Below are positions 54,050-64,000 of a DNA stretch of 64,000 nt, in pieces. The stretch's first letter is position 1. Each line of letters starts with the position of its first letter. Below the pieces are notes generated by a model. The model was not told the DNA's origin. It worked only from the letters and a program-made list of their open reading frames with translations, and did not search any database. The position numbers were made by a program, and so were the translations under genes. Source of the DNA: Coenobita brevimanus (lineage: Eukaryota > Arthropoda > Malacostraca > Decapoda > Coenobitidae); NCBI GenBank assembly GCA_032717465.1, contig JAVRFU010000140.1, positions 147,001 through 211,000 of the forward strand, written 5' to 3'.

Positions 54050-55000
54050 TATTTTATTTTTTACTTTGTGTGTGTGTGTCTAATGAGAGAGGAGGGGGAG
54101 GAAAGGGGGGGGATGGAGGGGAGAGAGGAGGTAAGGAGGGATGGAGGGGAGAGAGGAGGTAAGGGGGGATGGAGGAAAAGTGTTTTTCAAGGAGGAGGAA
54201 GAGGGAAGGAAGATTGATGACAAGAGATGGAGAGAGAAGGAAGAGAGAGGAAGGAAAGAAAAAATGAAAAAGAAAGGAGAGGTGGAGGAAAGATGGGGGG
54301 GGAACTAGTGGGGGCGGAGGGAAGGGAGGATGTAAGGAGGGAGGAGAATTGGAGGAAGAGTGCTTTTCAGGGAGGAAGAGTGCTTTTCAAGGAGGAGGAA
54401 GAGATGGAAGAAGGAAGACAAAGGAGAAGAAAGGAGAGAGAGAGTTGGAGGAAAGAGGGGGGGGAGAACTAGTGGGGGTGGAGGGAAGGGAGGATGTAAG
54501 GAGGGAGAGGGACAGGAGGAAGAGTGCTTTTCAGGGAGGAGGAAGAGGTGGAAAGAAGTAGGAAGACAAAGGAGAAGAAAGGAGAGAGAGAGAAAGAGTT
54601 GGAGGAAAAAGGGGGGGGAGAGAACTATTGGGGGTGGAGGGAAGGGAGGATGTCAGGAGGCAGGAGAATTGGAGGAAGAGTGATTTTCAGGGAGGAGGAA
54701 GAGGTGATAGGAAAAAGGAAGACAAGGAGCAGAAGGAAGGAGAGAGAGAGAGAGTTGGAGGAAAGAGGGGGGGGAAGAACTAGTGGGGGTGGAGGGAAGG
54801 GAGGATGTCAGGAGGGAGGAGAATTGGAGGAAGAGTGCTTTTCAGGGAGGAGGAAGAGCTGGAAGGAAAAAAGGAAGACATGGAGGAGAAGGAAGGAAGG
54901 AGAGAGAGAGAGAGGTGGAGGAAAGAGGGGCTGTGGAGGGGGGGAGGAAACTAGTGGGGGGGATGGAGGGAGGGAAGGAATGTGGGGGTGGATGGAATGT
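54050..55000 (+). repeat. Polypurine minisatellite, unit ~155 bp
   Basis: The word gcttttcagggaggaggaag or a close variant recurs at about 54,180, 54,362, 54,380, 54,526, 54,680 and 54,838, giving a main period of 150-160 bp. Nearly all G and A on the plus strand. The corresponding place in the 8.4-11.5 kb partner has one unit. Several Gly/Glu/Arg-rich frames overlap here and are not genes. Confidence 0.85.
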
Positions 55001-55084
55001 GCTGGCTTTTGATCAGTCAGTCAGGCTGCAGCAGTCACAGGGGGAGGGGCTGCAATTTTGGTAAGATATTTTTCCTTTCTTTTT

Positions 55085-55190
55085 CCAGTAATTACCTTTC
55101 TCTCTCCATTAATTGCTTCTGTGGTGATGATATTGATTTTAATGTGTATTGTAAACAGGCCTGAGTGTTTCTAAAGCATACTCATGATTG
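55085..55190 (+). repeat. Spacer matching 10.90-10.99 kb inverted
   Basis: The run attgattttaatgtgtattg, taaacaggcctgagtgtttc, taaagc aligns with the reverse complement of 10,905-10,975. It anchors the old inverted duplication between the two arrays. Confidence 0.75.
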
Positions 55191-55199
55191 AAAGGCTAA

Positions 55200-55500
55200 G
55201 AAGGTATCATGACAGAGCTGGGTGTGAACTCTGGGGTGGGGTGTATGTATGTGGAGCTTGGGGTGTGTATGTGTGTAGATTTTGGGTGTGAGTGTAGATT
55301 GGGGTGTGTATGTGTGGAGTTTGGATTGTGTATGTGTATGGATTTGGGGGGGGGTGTTTAGATTGGGGGTGTATGTGGAGATTTTGAGTGTGTGTGTGTG
55401 TGTGTGTGTAGAGTTGGGGGTTACTATGTGGAGTTTGGGGTATCTGTGTGTGTGGAATTGTGGTTTTGTGTATGGATATTTTGATATTTTTTGTGATTTT
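55200..55500 (+). repeat. GT-rich degenerate tandem repeat
   Basis: About 30-bp units of the form ggggtgtgtatgtgtggagtttgg repeated irregularly. Absent from the 10.7-10.9 kb counterpart as far as can be seen. Confidence 0.7.
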
Positions 55501-55689
55501 CTTGTGATGGCTTATAAGGAATATTCTTTTTCAGGAGTGTGAGTTGGGGAGAAGGCAGCCTGATAATGAAGAAGAGAGAAAAAGATCTGGAAGGTTCAGT
55601 AATTGGCCATGTAGCTGTAGAGAGACTGCTACCACAACCACAACTACCCCCTACCACAACTACCACAACCACAACCATCTTTGGGGGAC

Positions 55690-57308
55690 ATTTAATTGGA
55701 TACTTACTAGGTGAATATGCCAGAACCTTCTCAATTTTATTATTATTATTATTATTATTGTTATTATTATTATTATTATTTTATGCATGCTACCTGGAGG
55801 GGTTAGGTATATAACTTTCCCAGCTAATTTATAAAAATAATTTGAGTTTTTAGTGACAGCCCCCCAGCCTTCACAGTTTATGGCCAAGTGTAGCCTGATT
55901 GGGAGGGTAATTTTGACTAGTAACCAAGGAGACTTATTCCATACTCATGACCAGGGCTCTCTGTAAAATCTCTAACCCCTTTTCTGTTAATGGCCAGGTG
56001 TAGTCAGATTGGGAGGGTGATTTTGACTAGTAACCAAGGAGACTCATGACCAAGGCTGTTCATAAAGATCCCTAACCCCTTTTCAGTTACTTTATGGCCA
56101 AGTGTAGTCATATTGGAAGGGTAATTTTGACTAGTAACCAAGGAGACTCATGACCAAGGCTGTTCATAAAGATCCCTAACCCCTTTTCAGTTACTTTATG
56201 GCCAAGTGTAGAGATTAGACAGGTAATTTTGACTAGTAACCAAGGAGACTCATGACCAAGGCTGTTCATAAAGATCCCTAACCCCTTTTCAGTTGCTATT
56301 TGGCCAGGTGTAGTCATATTGGAAGGGTAATTTTGACTAGTAACCAAGGAGCTTCATGACCAAGGCTGTTCTTAAAGATCCCTAACCCCTTTTCAGTTAC
56401 TTTTTGGCCAGGTGTAGTCAGATTAAATCATTCCATAACTAAGGTTCATAAAATTCCATGCAAAGACTATGTAAAGATTCCTAACTCCCTTTTAGTTACT
56501 TTATGGCTGTGTAGTCAGATTGAGATGGTAATTTGGGCTAGTAACCAAGGAGACTCATTCTTTAACTAAGGCTAAAATTCCATGCTAGAATAATGTAAAG
56601 ATCCTTATGCCTTTTTTCAGTTAATTTATGGCCAAGTGTAGAGATTGGAAAAGTAATTTTGACTATTAACCAAGGAGACTCATGACCAATGCTCTTTATA
56701 TACTGTATTTCTGACCCTTTTATTCAGTTACTTCTTGGCCAAGTGTTGTCAGATTGGAAAGGTAATTTTGACTAGTAACCAAGGAGACTCATTCCCTAAG
56801 ACTCAAATTTCATGCGACAACTTTCCAAAGATCCCTAACTCCTTTTCAGTTAATGCCAGGTGTAGTCAGATTGATGCTTTTGATGCATATTTTGACTAGT
56901 AACCAAGGAGACTCATTCCCTAACCAAGGCTCAGATTCCATGCAGCAACTATTCAGAGATCTCTAACTCCTTTTCAGTCAGTGGTTGGCCAGGTGTAGCT
57001 AGATTGGAAAGATAATTTTGACTAGTAACCAAGGAGACTCATGACCAAGGCCCTGTGTAATGATCCCTAGCCTGATTTCAGTTACTTTATGGACAAGTGT
57101 AGTCAGATTGGGAGGGTAATTTTGACTAGTAACCAAGGAGACACAACCAAGGCCCTACGTATTGATCCTTAGCCTAATTTCCGTTACTTTTTGGCTAAGT
57201 GTAGGCAGATAGGAATGGTAATTTTGACTAGTAACCAGGGAGACTCATTCCCTAACTAAGGCTAGTATTCCATACAGGAACTATGTAAAGATCCCTCACC
57301 CCTTTTCA
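55690..57308 (+). repeat. Higher-order block 1 of the TAACCAAGGAG array
   Basis: Begins ttaattggatacttactagg, tgaatatgccagaaccttct, (ATT)n, then about a dozen diverged ~100-130 bp units. Each has a core close to tagtaaccaaggagactcat. It is nearly identical to block 2 except for two extra units around 56,090-56,300. Confidence 0.9.
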
Positions 57309-57353
57309 ATTTAATTGGATACTTACTAGGTGAATATGCCAGAACCTTCTCAA

Positions 57354-57393
<40 letters not shown>

Positions 57394-58711
57394 TTATGCA
57401 TGCTGCCTGGAGGGGTTAGGTATATAACTTTCCCAGCTAATTTATAAAAATAATTTGAGTTTTTAGTGACACCCCCAGCCTTCACAGTTTATGGCCAAGT
57501 GTAGCCTGATTGGGAGGGTAATTTTGACTAGTAACCAAGGAGACTTATTCCATACTCATGACCAGGGCTCTCTGTAAAATCTCTAACCCCTTTTCTGTTA
57601 ATGGCCAGGTGTAGTCAGATTGGGAGGGTGATTTTGACTAGTAACCAAGGAGACTCATGACCAAGGCTGTTCATAAAGATCCCTAACCCCTTTTCAGTTA
57701 CTTTATGGCCAAGTGTAGTCATATTGGAAGGGTAATTTTGACTAGTAACCAAGGAGACTCATGACCAAGGCTGTTCTTAAAGATCCCTAACCCCTTTTCA
57801 GTTACTTTTTGGCCAGGTGTAGTCAGATTAAATCATTCCATAACTAAGGTTCATAAAATTCCATGCAAAGACTATGTAAAGATTCCTAACTCCCTTTTAG
57901 TTACTTTATGGCTGTGTAGTCAGATTGAGATGGTAATTTGGGCTAGTAACCAAGGAGACTCATTCTTTAACTAAGGCTAAAATTCCATGCTAGAATAATG
58001 TAAAGATCCTTATGCCTTTTTTCAGTTAATTTATGGCCAAGTGTAGAGATTGGAAAAGTAATTTTGACTATTAACCAAGGAGACTCATGACCAATGCTCT
58101 TTATATACTGTATTTCTGACCCTTTTATTCAGTTACTTCTTGGCCAAGTGTTGTCAGATTGGAAAGGTAATTTTGACTAGTAACCAAGGAGACTCATTCC
58201 CTAAGACTCAAATTTCATGCGACAACTTTCCAAAGATCCCTAACTCCTTTTCAGTTAATGCCAGGTGTAGTCAGATTGATGCTTTTGATGCATATTTTGA
58301 CTAGTAACCAAGGAGACTCATTCCCTAACCAAGGCTCAAATTCCATGCAGCAACTATTCAGAGATCTCTAACTCCTTTTCAGTCAGTGGTTGGCCAGGTG
58401 TAGCTAGATTGGAAAGATAATTTTGACTAGTAACCAAGGAGACTCATGACCAAGGCCCTGTGTAATGATCCCTAGCCTGATTTCAGTTACTTTATGGACA
58501 AGTGTAGTCAGATTGGGAGGGTAATTTTGACTAGTAACCAAGGAGACACAACCAAGGCCCTACGTATTGATCCTTAGCCTAATTTCCGTTACTTTTTGGC
58601 TAAGTGTAGGCAGATAGGAATGGTAATTTTGACTAGTAACCAGGGAGACTCATTCCCTAACTAAGGCTAGTATTCCATACAGGAACTATGTAAAGATCCC
58701 TCACCCCTTTT
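57309..58711 (+). repeat. Higher-order block 2 of the TAACCAAGGAG array
   Basis: Near-exact repeat of block 1 (same start word, same order of diverged units, same end ggaactatgtaaagatccct), about 1.4 kb. The high identity between blocks against much lower identity between units within a block shows a recent tandem duplication of an old array. Confidence 0.9.
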
Positions 58712-59195
58712 CAATAAGCTGATGGCAAGTAGTAGTCAGATTGATGGTAATTTTGACTAGTAACCAAGGAGACTCATTCCTTACTCATGACCAAGGAGGC
58801 TCTTCATAATTTTCAGTTAGTTTATGGCAAAGCTGTCAGATTTGGGGGTAATTCTGGCTAGTAACCAAGGAGACTCATTCTTGACTCATGACCAAGGCTT
58901 TGTAAAGATCCCTAGCCCCTTTTCAGTTAATTGATGGCCAGGTGTAGTCAGATTGGGAGGGCAGTTTTGACTAATAACCAAGGAGACTGTCACAATAGCT
59001 TTGCCCAGGTGTTCATTCCTTTGTATATTATTTCACATAGCGCATTGGCAGAAAAAAGCAATGGTATGGCTGTACATTCATCCCATAGCACTTCTTTGTG
59101 ACTAGCATCATGTTCTAGTGTTTATCTGATAACAATTCAGCATTCAGGATGGAGAGATGGCAATTTTAGGCCAAGGTAGAGTAAAAGCAAGCTAG
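58712..59195 (+). repeat. Array continuation, then unique anchor
   Basis: Three more units (cores at about 58,760, 58,862 and 58,975), followed by ttcatcccatagcacttctt at 59,070-59,095, which matches 9,725-9,760 in inverted orientation. Confidence 0.8.
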
Positions 59196-59770
59196 TAACC
59201 AAGGAGACTCATAGCACTTGTTCAGGACTAGCATCAAATTTTAGTTGTAAATTGGAATAGTAACCAAGGAGACTCATCCCTGACTCAAAACCACAGCTCG
59301 TCAGATGCAACCACATCTTCGTATTTTGTGTGGGAGTGACCAGTCAGATTTTAGTAGTTGTAAATTGGAATAGTAACCAAGGAGACTCATTTCTAACTCA
59401 TAACTACAGCTCGTCAGATGCAAACACATCTTCGTATTTTGTGTGGGAGTGACCAGTCAGATTTTAGGAGTTGTAAATTGGAATAGTAACCAAGGAGACT
59501 CATTCCTAACTCATAACTACAGCTCATCAGATGCAACCACATCTTCATATTTTGTGTGGGAGTGACCAGTCAGATTTTAGTAGTTGTAAATTGGAATAGT
59601 AACCAAGGAGACTCATTCCTAACTCATAACTACAGCTCATCAGATGCAACCACATCTTCGTATTTTGTGTGGGAGTGACCAGTCAGATTTTAGTAGTTGT
59701 AAATTGGAATAGTAACCAAGGAGACTCATTCCTAACTCATAACTACAGCTCGTCAAATGCAAACACATCT
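59196..59770 (+). repeat. Second array, unit ~114 bp, same core
   Basis: Five tandem units with cagatgcaaccacatcttcg at about 59,301, 59,416, 59,529, 59,641 and 59,755, each also holding taaccaaggagactcat. The 9.49-9.60 kb partner has a single unit (catgaagatgtggttgcatg, with ggtaac-aatggactcattcc in reverse complement). Confidence 0.88.
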
Positions 59771-59829
59771 TGGTATTCTTTTGCAGGAGTGACTGATTCA
59801 GAAGTGGCTATAGGTATAAAAACAACTTT

Positions 59830-60120
59830 CACTTTGAATACCTGGCTGTAACAGTTATATTAGAATATGATGCTATGCCCTTCTTTTTTGGTTTAAAATA
59901 TCATAGCATCATGAATTTTGAATTGTAACTGTAGATGAGTAGAATGTTGGTAGTCATGAAGAAGTGCTGTGGAAAGGGTACTCTATAGCATTACCTTGTT
60001 CTGCCACTGAACTGTGTGAGATGGACTGCGTAAGGCAAAATATAGGCCAAGTAGAAGGTAGAAGTAGTGCTATATACTGTATAACTGTCTACTCTAAATG
60101 TGAATAATTTGTATTATATT
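59830..60120 (+). repeat. Right end of the 54-60 kb duplicated segment
   Basis: Matches the reverse complement of 8,400-8,640: gaagtgctgtggaaagg, cactgaactgtgtgagatgg and tctactctaaatgtgaataa with tccacagcacttct, agttcagtggcagagc and ttatttacatttagagtaga. Confidence 0.75.
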
Positions 60121-60550
60121 CCTACAATCATTGCAGTGGTGTTCCTGTGGCGGCCTTGGGTTCGTGTGGGTGTAAGTGAAGTACAAGAAAGCAGGGTTCC
60201 AGAGAGATGGCAGCGTGATGGCGGTTCAAGAGGAGTGAAGGGAGACTGCCTGGAGAACTCAGAGTAGCAGAGGGGCCACGACTGCTTGGAGAGGTTGAAA
60301 TCTGTTGTGATGGGTATAGTACTGTCTCCTGTCTCTTGTCTTTGTCTCTCTTGTCTCTCTCTCTTGCCTGTCTCTCTTGTCTCTCTTGCCTGTCTCTCTT
60401 GTCTGTCTCTCTCTCATGTCACTTCTCATGTCTGTCTGTCTTATCTGTCTCTTTTCTGTCTTTCTCTTTTCTGTCACTCCTGTTTGTCTGTTAGTGTAGG
60501 CAGGTAACTATGGAGGGTTGAATTGAGCAAGGACACTCATTCTTACATTA
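60121..60550 (+). repeat. Spacer and (GTCTCT)n-rich tract
   Basis: 60,121-60,310 holds GC-richer sequence without a supported exon. 60,320-60,495 is a CT-rich (TGTCTCTCT)n microsatellite with many interruptions. Confidence 0.6.
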
Positions 60551-60554
60551 TAGC

Positions 60555-60825
60555 CAAGGATGAGATGGAGGGATGGAGTGGAGAGATGGGAGGGGGTGTT
60601 AGTTGGAGGGATGGAGAGTAGATACAAGTAGATATGGGAGAGAATGTGTGTAAGAGGGAGGAGTGTGGGTAGATATGGTGGAGGGAGGGTGTGAGTTGGA
60701 GGGATGGAGATGAGAGGGGTGGTGTGAGTTGGAGGGATGGCAGAGGACAGGACAGTGTGGAGGATATTTGTGGCCACACCTTACAGGATTAAGATGTCTG
60801 GCAATAGATAGATTAGATAGATATA
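60555..60825 (+). mobile_element. RTE-A 3' tail
   Basis: gatgagatggagggatggag through gtggccacaccttacaggat, taagatgtctggcaatagat. It has diverged and contains a small tandem repeat of gagttggagggatgg. No open frame. Confidence 0.75.
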
Positions 60826-60829
60826 TAAC

Positions 60830-61160
60830 TGAATTTCCATCAAGCACACTGTATTGATGTGGGAGTGGTAATGTCCAGTGAAAACATATAGTAACCAAGG
60901 AGACTCATTCCTACCTCCATAACTATAAAATTAATGAAACTGTAATCAATTAAGTACTAAATTTGTGAGAATGGGCCAGTTCCATCAGGTGAAGGACAGA
61001 CTACAGTATAGCTAAGTGGCAAGATTATTTTTTCCTTGGTTAAGAAATCTAAGTGAGATGGAAGCACCGATTTTAGCCCATAAATTGGTATAGCTTTTTG
61101 TCCTTTTGTGGAGGGATACAGCTTAATGCCAGATTGACATTACCTTGCCTGTACACCTTT
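60830..61160. other. Spacer with one TAACCAAGGAG core
   Basis: A single agtaaccaaggagactcatt occurs at about 60,889-60,909, outside the arrays. Otherwise AT-rich with no gene seen. Confidence 0.6.
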
Positions 61161-61169
61161 CCCATAGCC

Positions 61170-61621
61170 CAGAGGTCAGCAACCCTTAAAGCTACAAGAG
61201 CCATTTGTTTTAAAGTTTCATAAAAATGTAGTACTCTTGGAGCCGCAATACAAAAAATTCTGAAACTGAAATCTGCAGTATTCTAAACAAAACATTACAG
61301 TGATACTGTTTGATCTACTTGTAGTATAGATCTTTTCAAAGTTGCATAAAAATGTAGTACTCTTGGAGCCGCAATACAGAAAATTCTCATAAACCGAAAT
61401 CTGCAGTATTCTAAATCTAAACAAAACATTACGGTGATATTGTTTGATCTGCTTATAGTATAGATCTTATCAAAGCTGAATGGAAAATCTAATGTTGCCT
61501 TGCATGTGTAATATGATGCCTTTGTTCTGAAAGAATAAATGGTTATTTATGAAGCTCCTGGAGCCACAAAAGTGTCCTAAGAGCCGCGTGCGGCTTCTGA
61601 GCCGCAGGTTGCCGACCTCTG
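61170..61621 (+). mobile_element. hAT-type MITE with 8-bp TSD
   Basis: Ends are CAGAGGTCAGCAACCCTTAA and, at the right, GGTTGCCGACCTCTG, imperfect inverted termini of the hAT kind. Flanked by ccatagcc at 61,162-61,169 and 61,622-61,629, the 8-bp duplication expected of hAT. The 452-bp interior has no coding capacity and contains a ~125-bp tandem duplication (aaaatgtagtactcttggag at 61,224 and 61,348). Confidence 0.92.
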
Positions 61622-61814
61622 CCATAGCCCTTCTTTAGCATAATTAACAAGTCATTTAGATACAGGTGTTAGAGCAGTTAACAGACTATACAGTAGACTA
61701 TGCAAGAAAGATTAGGGAACAGTTGGTACGTTATGACCTAAGTTTTATCCAGTGTGGGTGAAGGCATTGGTAAAGTATATATCTACAGAGGTGCAGTCAT
61801 AGAAATTTACTGTC

Positions 61815-62285
61815 CATTGCATTGGGCATGTGGAGAGAATGAAGGATGGCAACTGGATGCAGCGGGGGAGAGGTGTGAGTGTTGAGGGTAGAGTTAAGGG
61901 GTAGATTGAGATGGTTTTGGGAGGAAGGATGGGGCTGGAGTGTATTGGTGTGATGAGAAGGGGGTAGACTGAGATAGTTTGGGAGGAAGGATGGGACTGG
62001 AGTGTAGTGGTGTTGTGATTAGGAGGGGTAGAGTGAGATGGTTTGGGCATGTGGAGAGGATGGGGGATGACATTTGGGTGCGGAGGGTGAGAGGTGTGAA
62101 CATGGAGGGTAAAGTTGAGAGGCAGACTGAAAGACCTGGTATGAAGTCAGTGTCCTCAGGGATAAAGGGCTGGACAGAGAAGCTGCTAGAGATCAAGCAG
62201 CATGGAGAACTGCCATTAGGTGATCAAGGCTGATGTATGGAAGCATCTTGGAGTTTTTATAAATGAATGAATGAAGGAAATAAGT
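61815..62285 (+). mobile_element. RTE-B 3' tail with internal duplications
   Basis: gggcatgtggagagaatgaa appears at 61,826 and again at 62,046. The phrase tgggaggaaggatggg-ctggagtgtattggtg is present two times between. The end is gccattaggtgatcaaggct, ttggagtttttataaatgaa with (TGAA)n. Unequal exchange within the tail would explain this. Confidence 0.78.
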
Positions 62286-63690
62286 TCCCTTTTCCCGCTC
62301 CATTAGGCAGGTAAAGATGTTGAGGTATAAATGTAAGTGCTTCCTCTATTATTTCTTTCCCTGTCCTTCCTTTCTGCACCCTTCCTCACTCCAGCATTAG
62401 GTGGAAAAGATCAGGATGAAGGAAAATGATGATTGTTCCTAGCTAGTTTGCTGTTTGCATTTACCTAACTTGAATAGGGAAGTAGCATTATACTGTATAG
62501 GAATAAATGCATTGGTTACTAGGCATATTTGGGTGTTAACATATTTCACTGAGAAACTTACTTACTAGAGCCCTTAACTCAGTTGTGGGTTCATGCTTAT
62601 CTGGATATGAATCTAGGAGACTTCATGCTAAAATTCCCCTTCTGCAGTCCACCATCCTCCTCCTGAGAGATAGGTACATATGTGTATGGCAAGAATATTA
62701 ACTGATAGACTCCTTGAAATGGCTGGTTTGATACAGCCTTCAGTATGTCCTTCAGCCTAAGATTTAACTAGTGTTGATGGTTGAGGTAGCACTGGCATTG
62801 TAGTTCAAGGGTGGAGTTGTAAAGCATGTTTGTACTTTAGGGCAGTATGACGAGGGCAGCTTGATGGCAGAGGAGGCCACCCCTGCTGTGGTGGGTGTCT
62901 GGTGGTAGACATCCACCACCACCACCACCACCACCACCACCAGTGATGAAGGGGAGCAACTTGGCTGGATACTACAAGATGAGTACATTTAAATATGTTA
63001 TACATACTCACTTAGGTGCCAGTCTGTTGAAATAACCATTGATGGGCCAGTGGAGTGTTTCATACATAACGTATAGTTTTCTATAAATCTTGCTGTGGTG
63101 CTGCTTTTGTTAATTGCCAGTTGGTTGCAGAACTGGCCTCAGTAGGTGTTAGTCAAAATGCACTGCAACTTGTGCTTAAATAGCTGAGGAAGCTAAAGTT
63201 GCAAGAATCATGCAGAACATTAAAAACTCAATTTTGCTAAGTGGAATTATTTGCAGTAAGTGTGCTGCAGTTAAATTGGCAGTGCTAACAACCATATCCC
63301 AGGAAATGATCACTGCCACCCCTTGTGCCTTAGGTTTCATTCTTAACTTTTCCATATAGTTTTAAGTCTTTGGAGACTTGCAACAGAAGACAGATAGCCA
63401 TTATTACCCCATCAGTAAATAAAATATCCCCAGAGCTGGATAAAACCATTGGCTGTGGCAGGAGTGAATTAACACACAACAGGAAGCTCCCTGACATCTC
63501 TTCTGTAATGATTTATTTTAGGGGTTAAACTTAAGTCAGTTGGAGACCCCTGCATTCAAAAGGAAGCTCCCTAACACCTCTTCCTTAGCTATTTATCTAG
63601 GGAAATCAGTGGTGTGATAGTAAAGCCTTGTCTTATATGCAGATTTCTAAGTTCCATTGGTACTTGTTCTTCTCTCAAATGCCTTGATTT
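62286..63690. other. No gene recognised; microsatellite and short duplication
   Basis: A (CAC)n run at 62,909-62,942, and a local repeat aggaagctccctgacatctc / aggaagctccctaacacctc at 63,480 and 63,560. No coding exon can be supported. Confidence 0.5.
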
Positions 63691-63694
63691 TATT

Positions 63695-64000
63695 TTTAAT
63701 GGAGAGTAACAGTTGGGTGCGGAAGGTGATAAGTGGCAAGGTTGAGGGTAGGGGTGAGAGGCAGACTGAAAAAGACCTGGGAAGAGGCCATAGGGTGTGA
63801 CCTCAGGGCTAGGACTGAATAGGGAGGCTGCCAGAGATTGAGCAGTGTGGAGAGCTGCTATTAAGTTATGAAAACCGACGCATTCAAGCATGTTGGAGCC
63901 TTTATAAACGATGTGATAGCAGTACAGTATTTCCAGAGTCTATATAAACGATACGAGAGCAATATTTCCAGAGTCTATATAAACGATACGATAGCTGTAT
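63695..64000 (+). mobile_element. RTE-B 3' tail ending in a 30-40 bp tandem repeat
   Basis: gttgggtgcggaaggtgata, gagaggcagactgaaaaaga, gggaggctgccagagattga, gttggagcctttataaacga. The terminus is then repeated three times: (gag)tctatataaacgatacgatagc with tatttcca between, running off the window. Confidence 0.75.

Noticed and set aside
54008..55064. Several overlapping Gly/Glu/Arg-rich open frames
   Set aside because: Stop codons are rare in polypurine DNA, so all frames stay open. No start context, splice sites or domain supports a gene.
55840..59780. CRISPR-like appearance (short conserved repeat at regular spacing)
   Set aside because: Spacers are themselves homologous, spacing varies from about 100 to 130 bp, and the DNA is animal nuclear. 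It is a satellite array.
59669..59851. Small frame with an apparent splice acceptor (ttcttttgcag) before GVTDSEVAIGIKT
   Set aside because: It is the edge of the 114-bp array, the partner segment at 9.5 kb has no matching open frame, and nothing downstream continues it.

Overview
The window is arthropod nuclear DNA, most likely from a decapod crustacean. This is inferred from a type III (N-cadherin-like) cadherin gene with spliced exons, dense CR1, RTE and Jockey-type LINE relics with crustacean-style 3' tails, very long (GT)n and (ATT)n microsatellites, and an AACCT-rich tract resembling degenerate TTAGG telomere repeat. There is no sign of bacterial organisation. The only host gene I can name is on the minus strand at 32.2-43.4 kb. 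Nearly everything else is transposable elements, many nested, plus tandem repeats.

Layout. 0-2.3 kb: LINE tail and an almost complete Tc1/mariner element with TIRs and TA flanks. 2.3-8 kb: Jockey-type 3' end, CR1 element, a candidate exon, RTE fragment. 8.4-11.5 kb: a segment whose inverted, enlarged partner is at 54-60 kb. 12-17 kb: RTE tails, tRNA-derived SINEs in an inverted pair, Jockey-like LINE. 17-21 kb: pogo-like terminus, RTE tail, PIF/Harbinger relic, RTE fragment, AACCT tract. 21-23 kb: a CR1 palindrome of about 1.6 kb. 23-32 kb: a nearly full RTE copy, a transposase-tail relic, a Jockey-type LINE, and an unusual LINE ('family E') split by two nested insertions.

32.2-43.4 kb: eleven spliced exons that match a DN-cadherin ectodomain residue by residue, but in the wrong order. 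The laminin-G/EGF half (43.4 to 36.4 kb) lies upstream in transcription of the last cadherin repeats (35.9 to 32.2 kb). The transmembrane and cytoplasmic exons are absent where expected, one cadherin exon carries an in-frame TGA, and splice phases clash at the junction. A partial tandem duplication, a pair of tandem paralogues fused by deletion, or a scaffold misassembly could explain this.

43.5-52.4 kb: RTE and family E/E' LINEs in both orientations. 52.5-53.7 kb: low-repeat sequence with a candidate charged exon (minus) and a CRE/TATA promoter-like site (plus). 54-60 kb: two tandem arrays (polypurine, and about 30 copies around a conserved TAACCAAGGAGACTCAT core) that are single-copy in the 8.4-11.5 kb partner. 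60-64 kb: an RTE tail, a hAT MITE with an 8-bp target duplication, and more LINE tails.

All calls were made by eye from sequence and family knowledge. No searches were run. Clade names of LINE families are provisional; family labels (RTE-A, RTE-B, CR1-A, CR1-B, Jockey-A, E, E', S1, S2) are local to this annotation.
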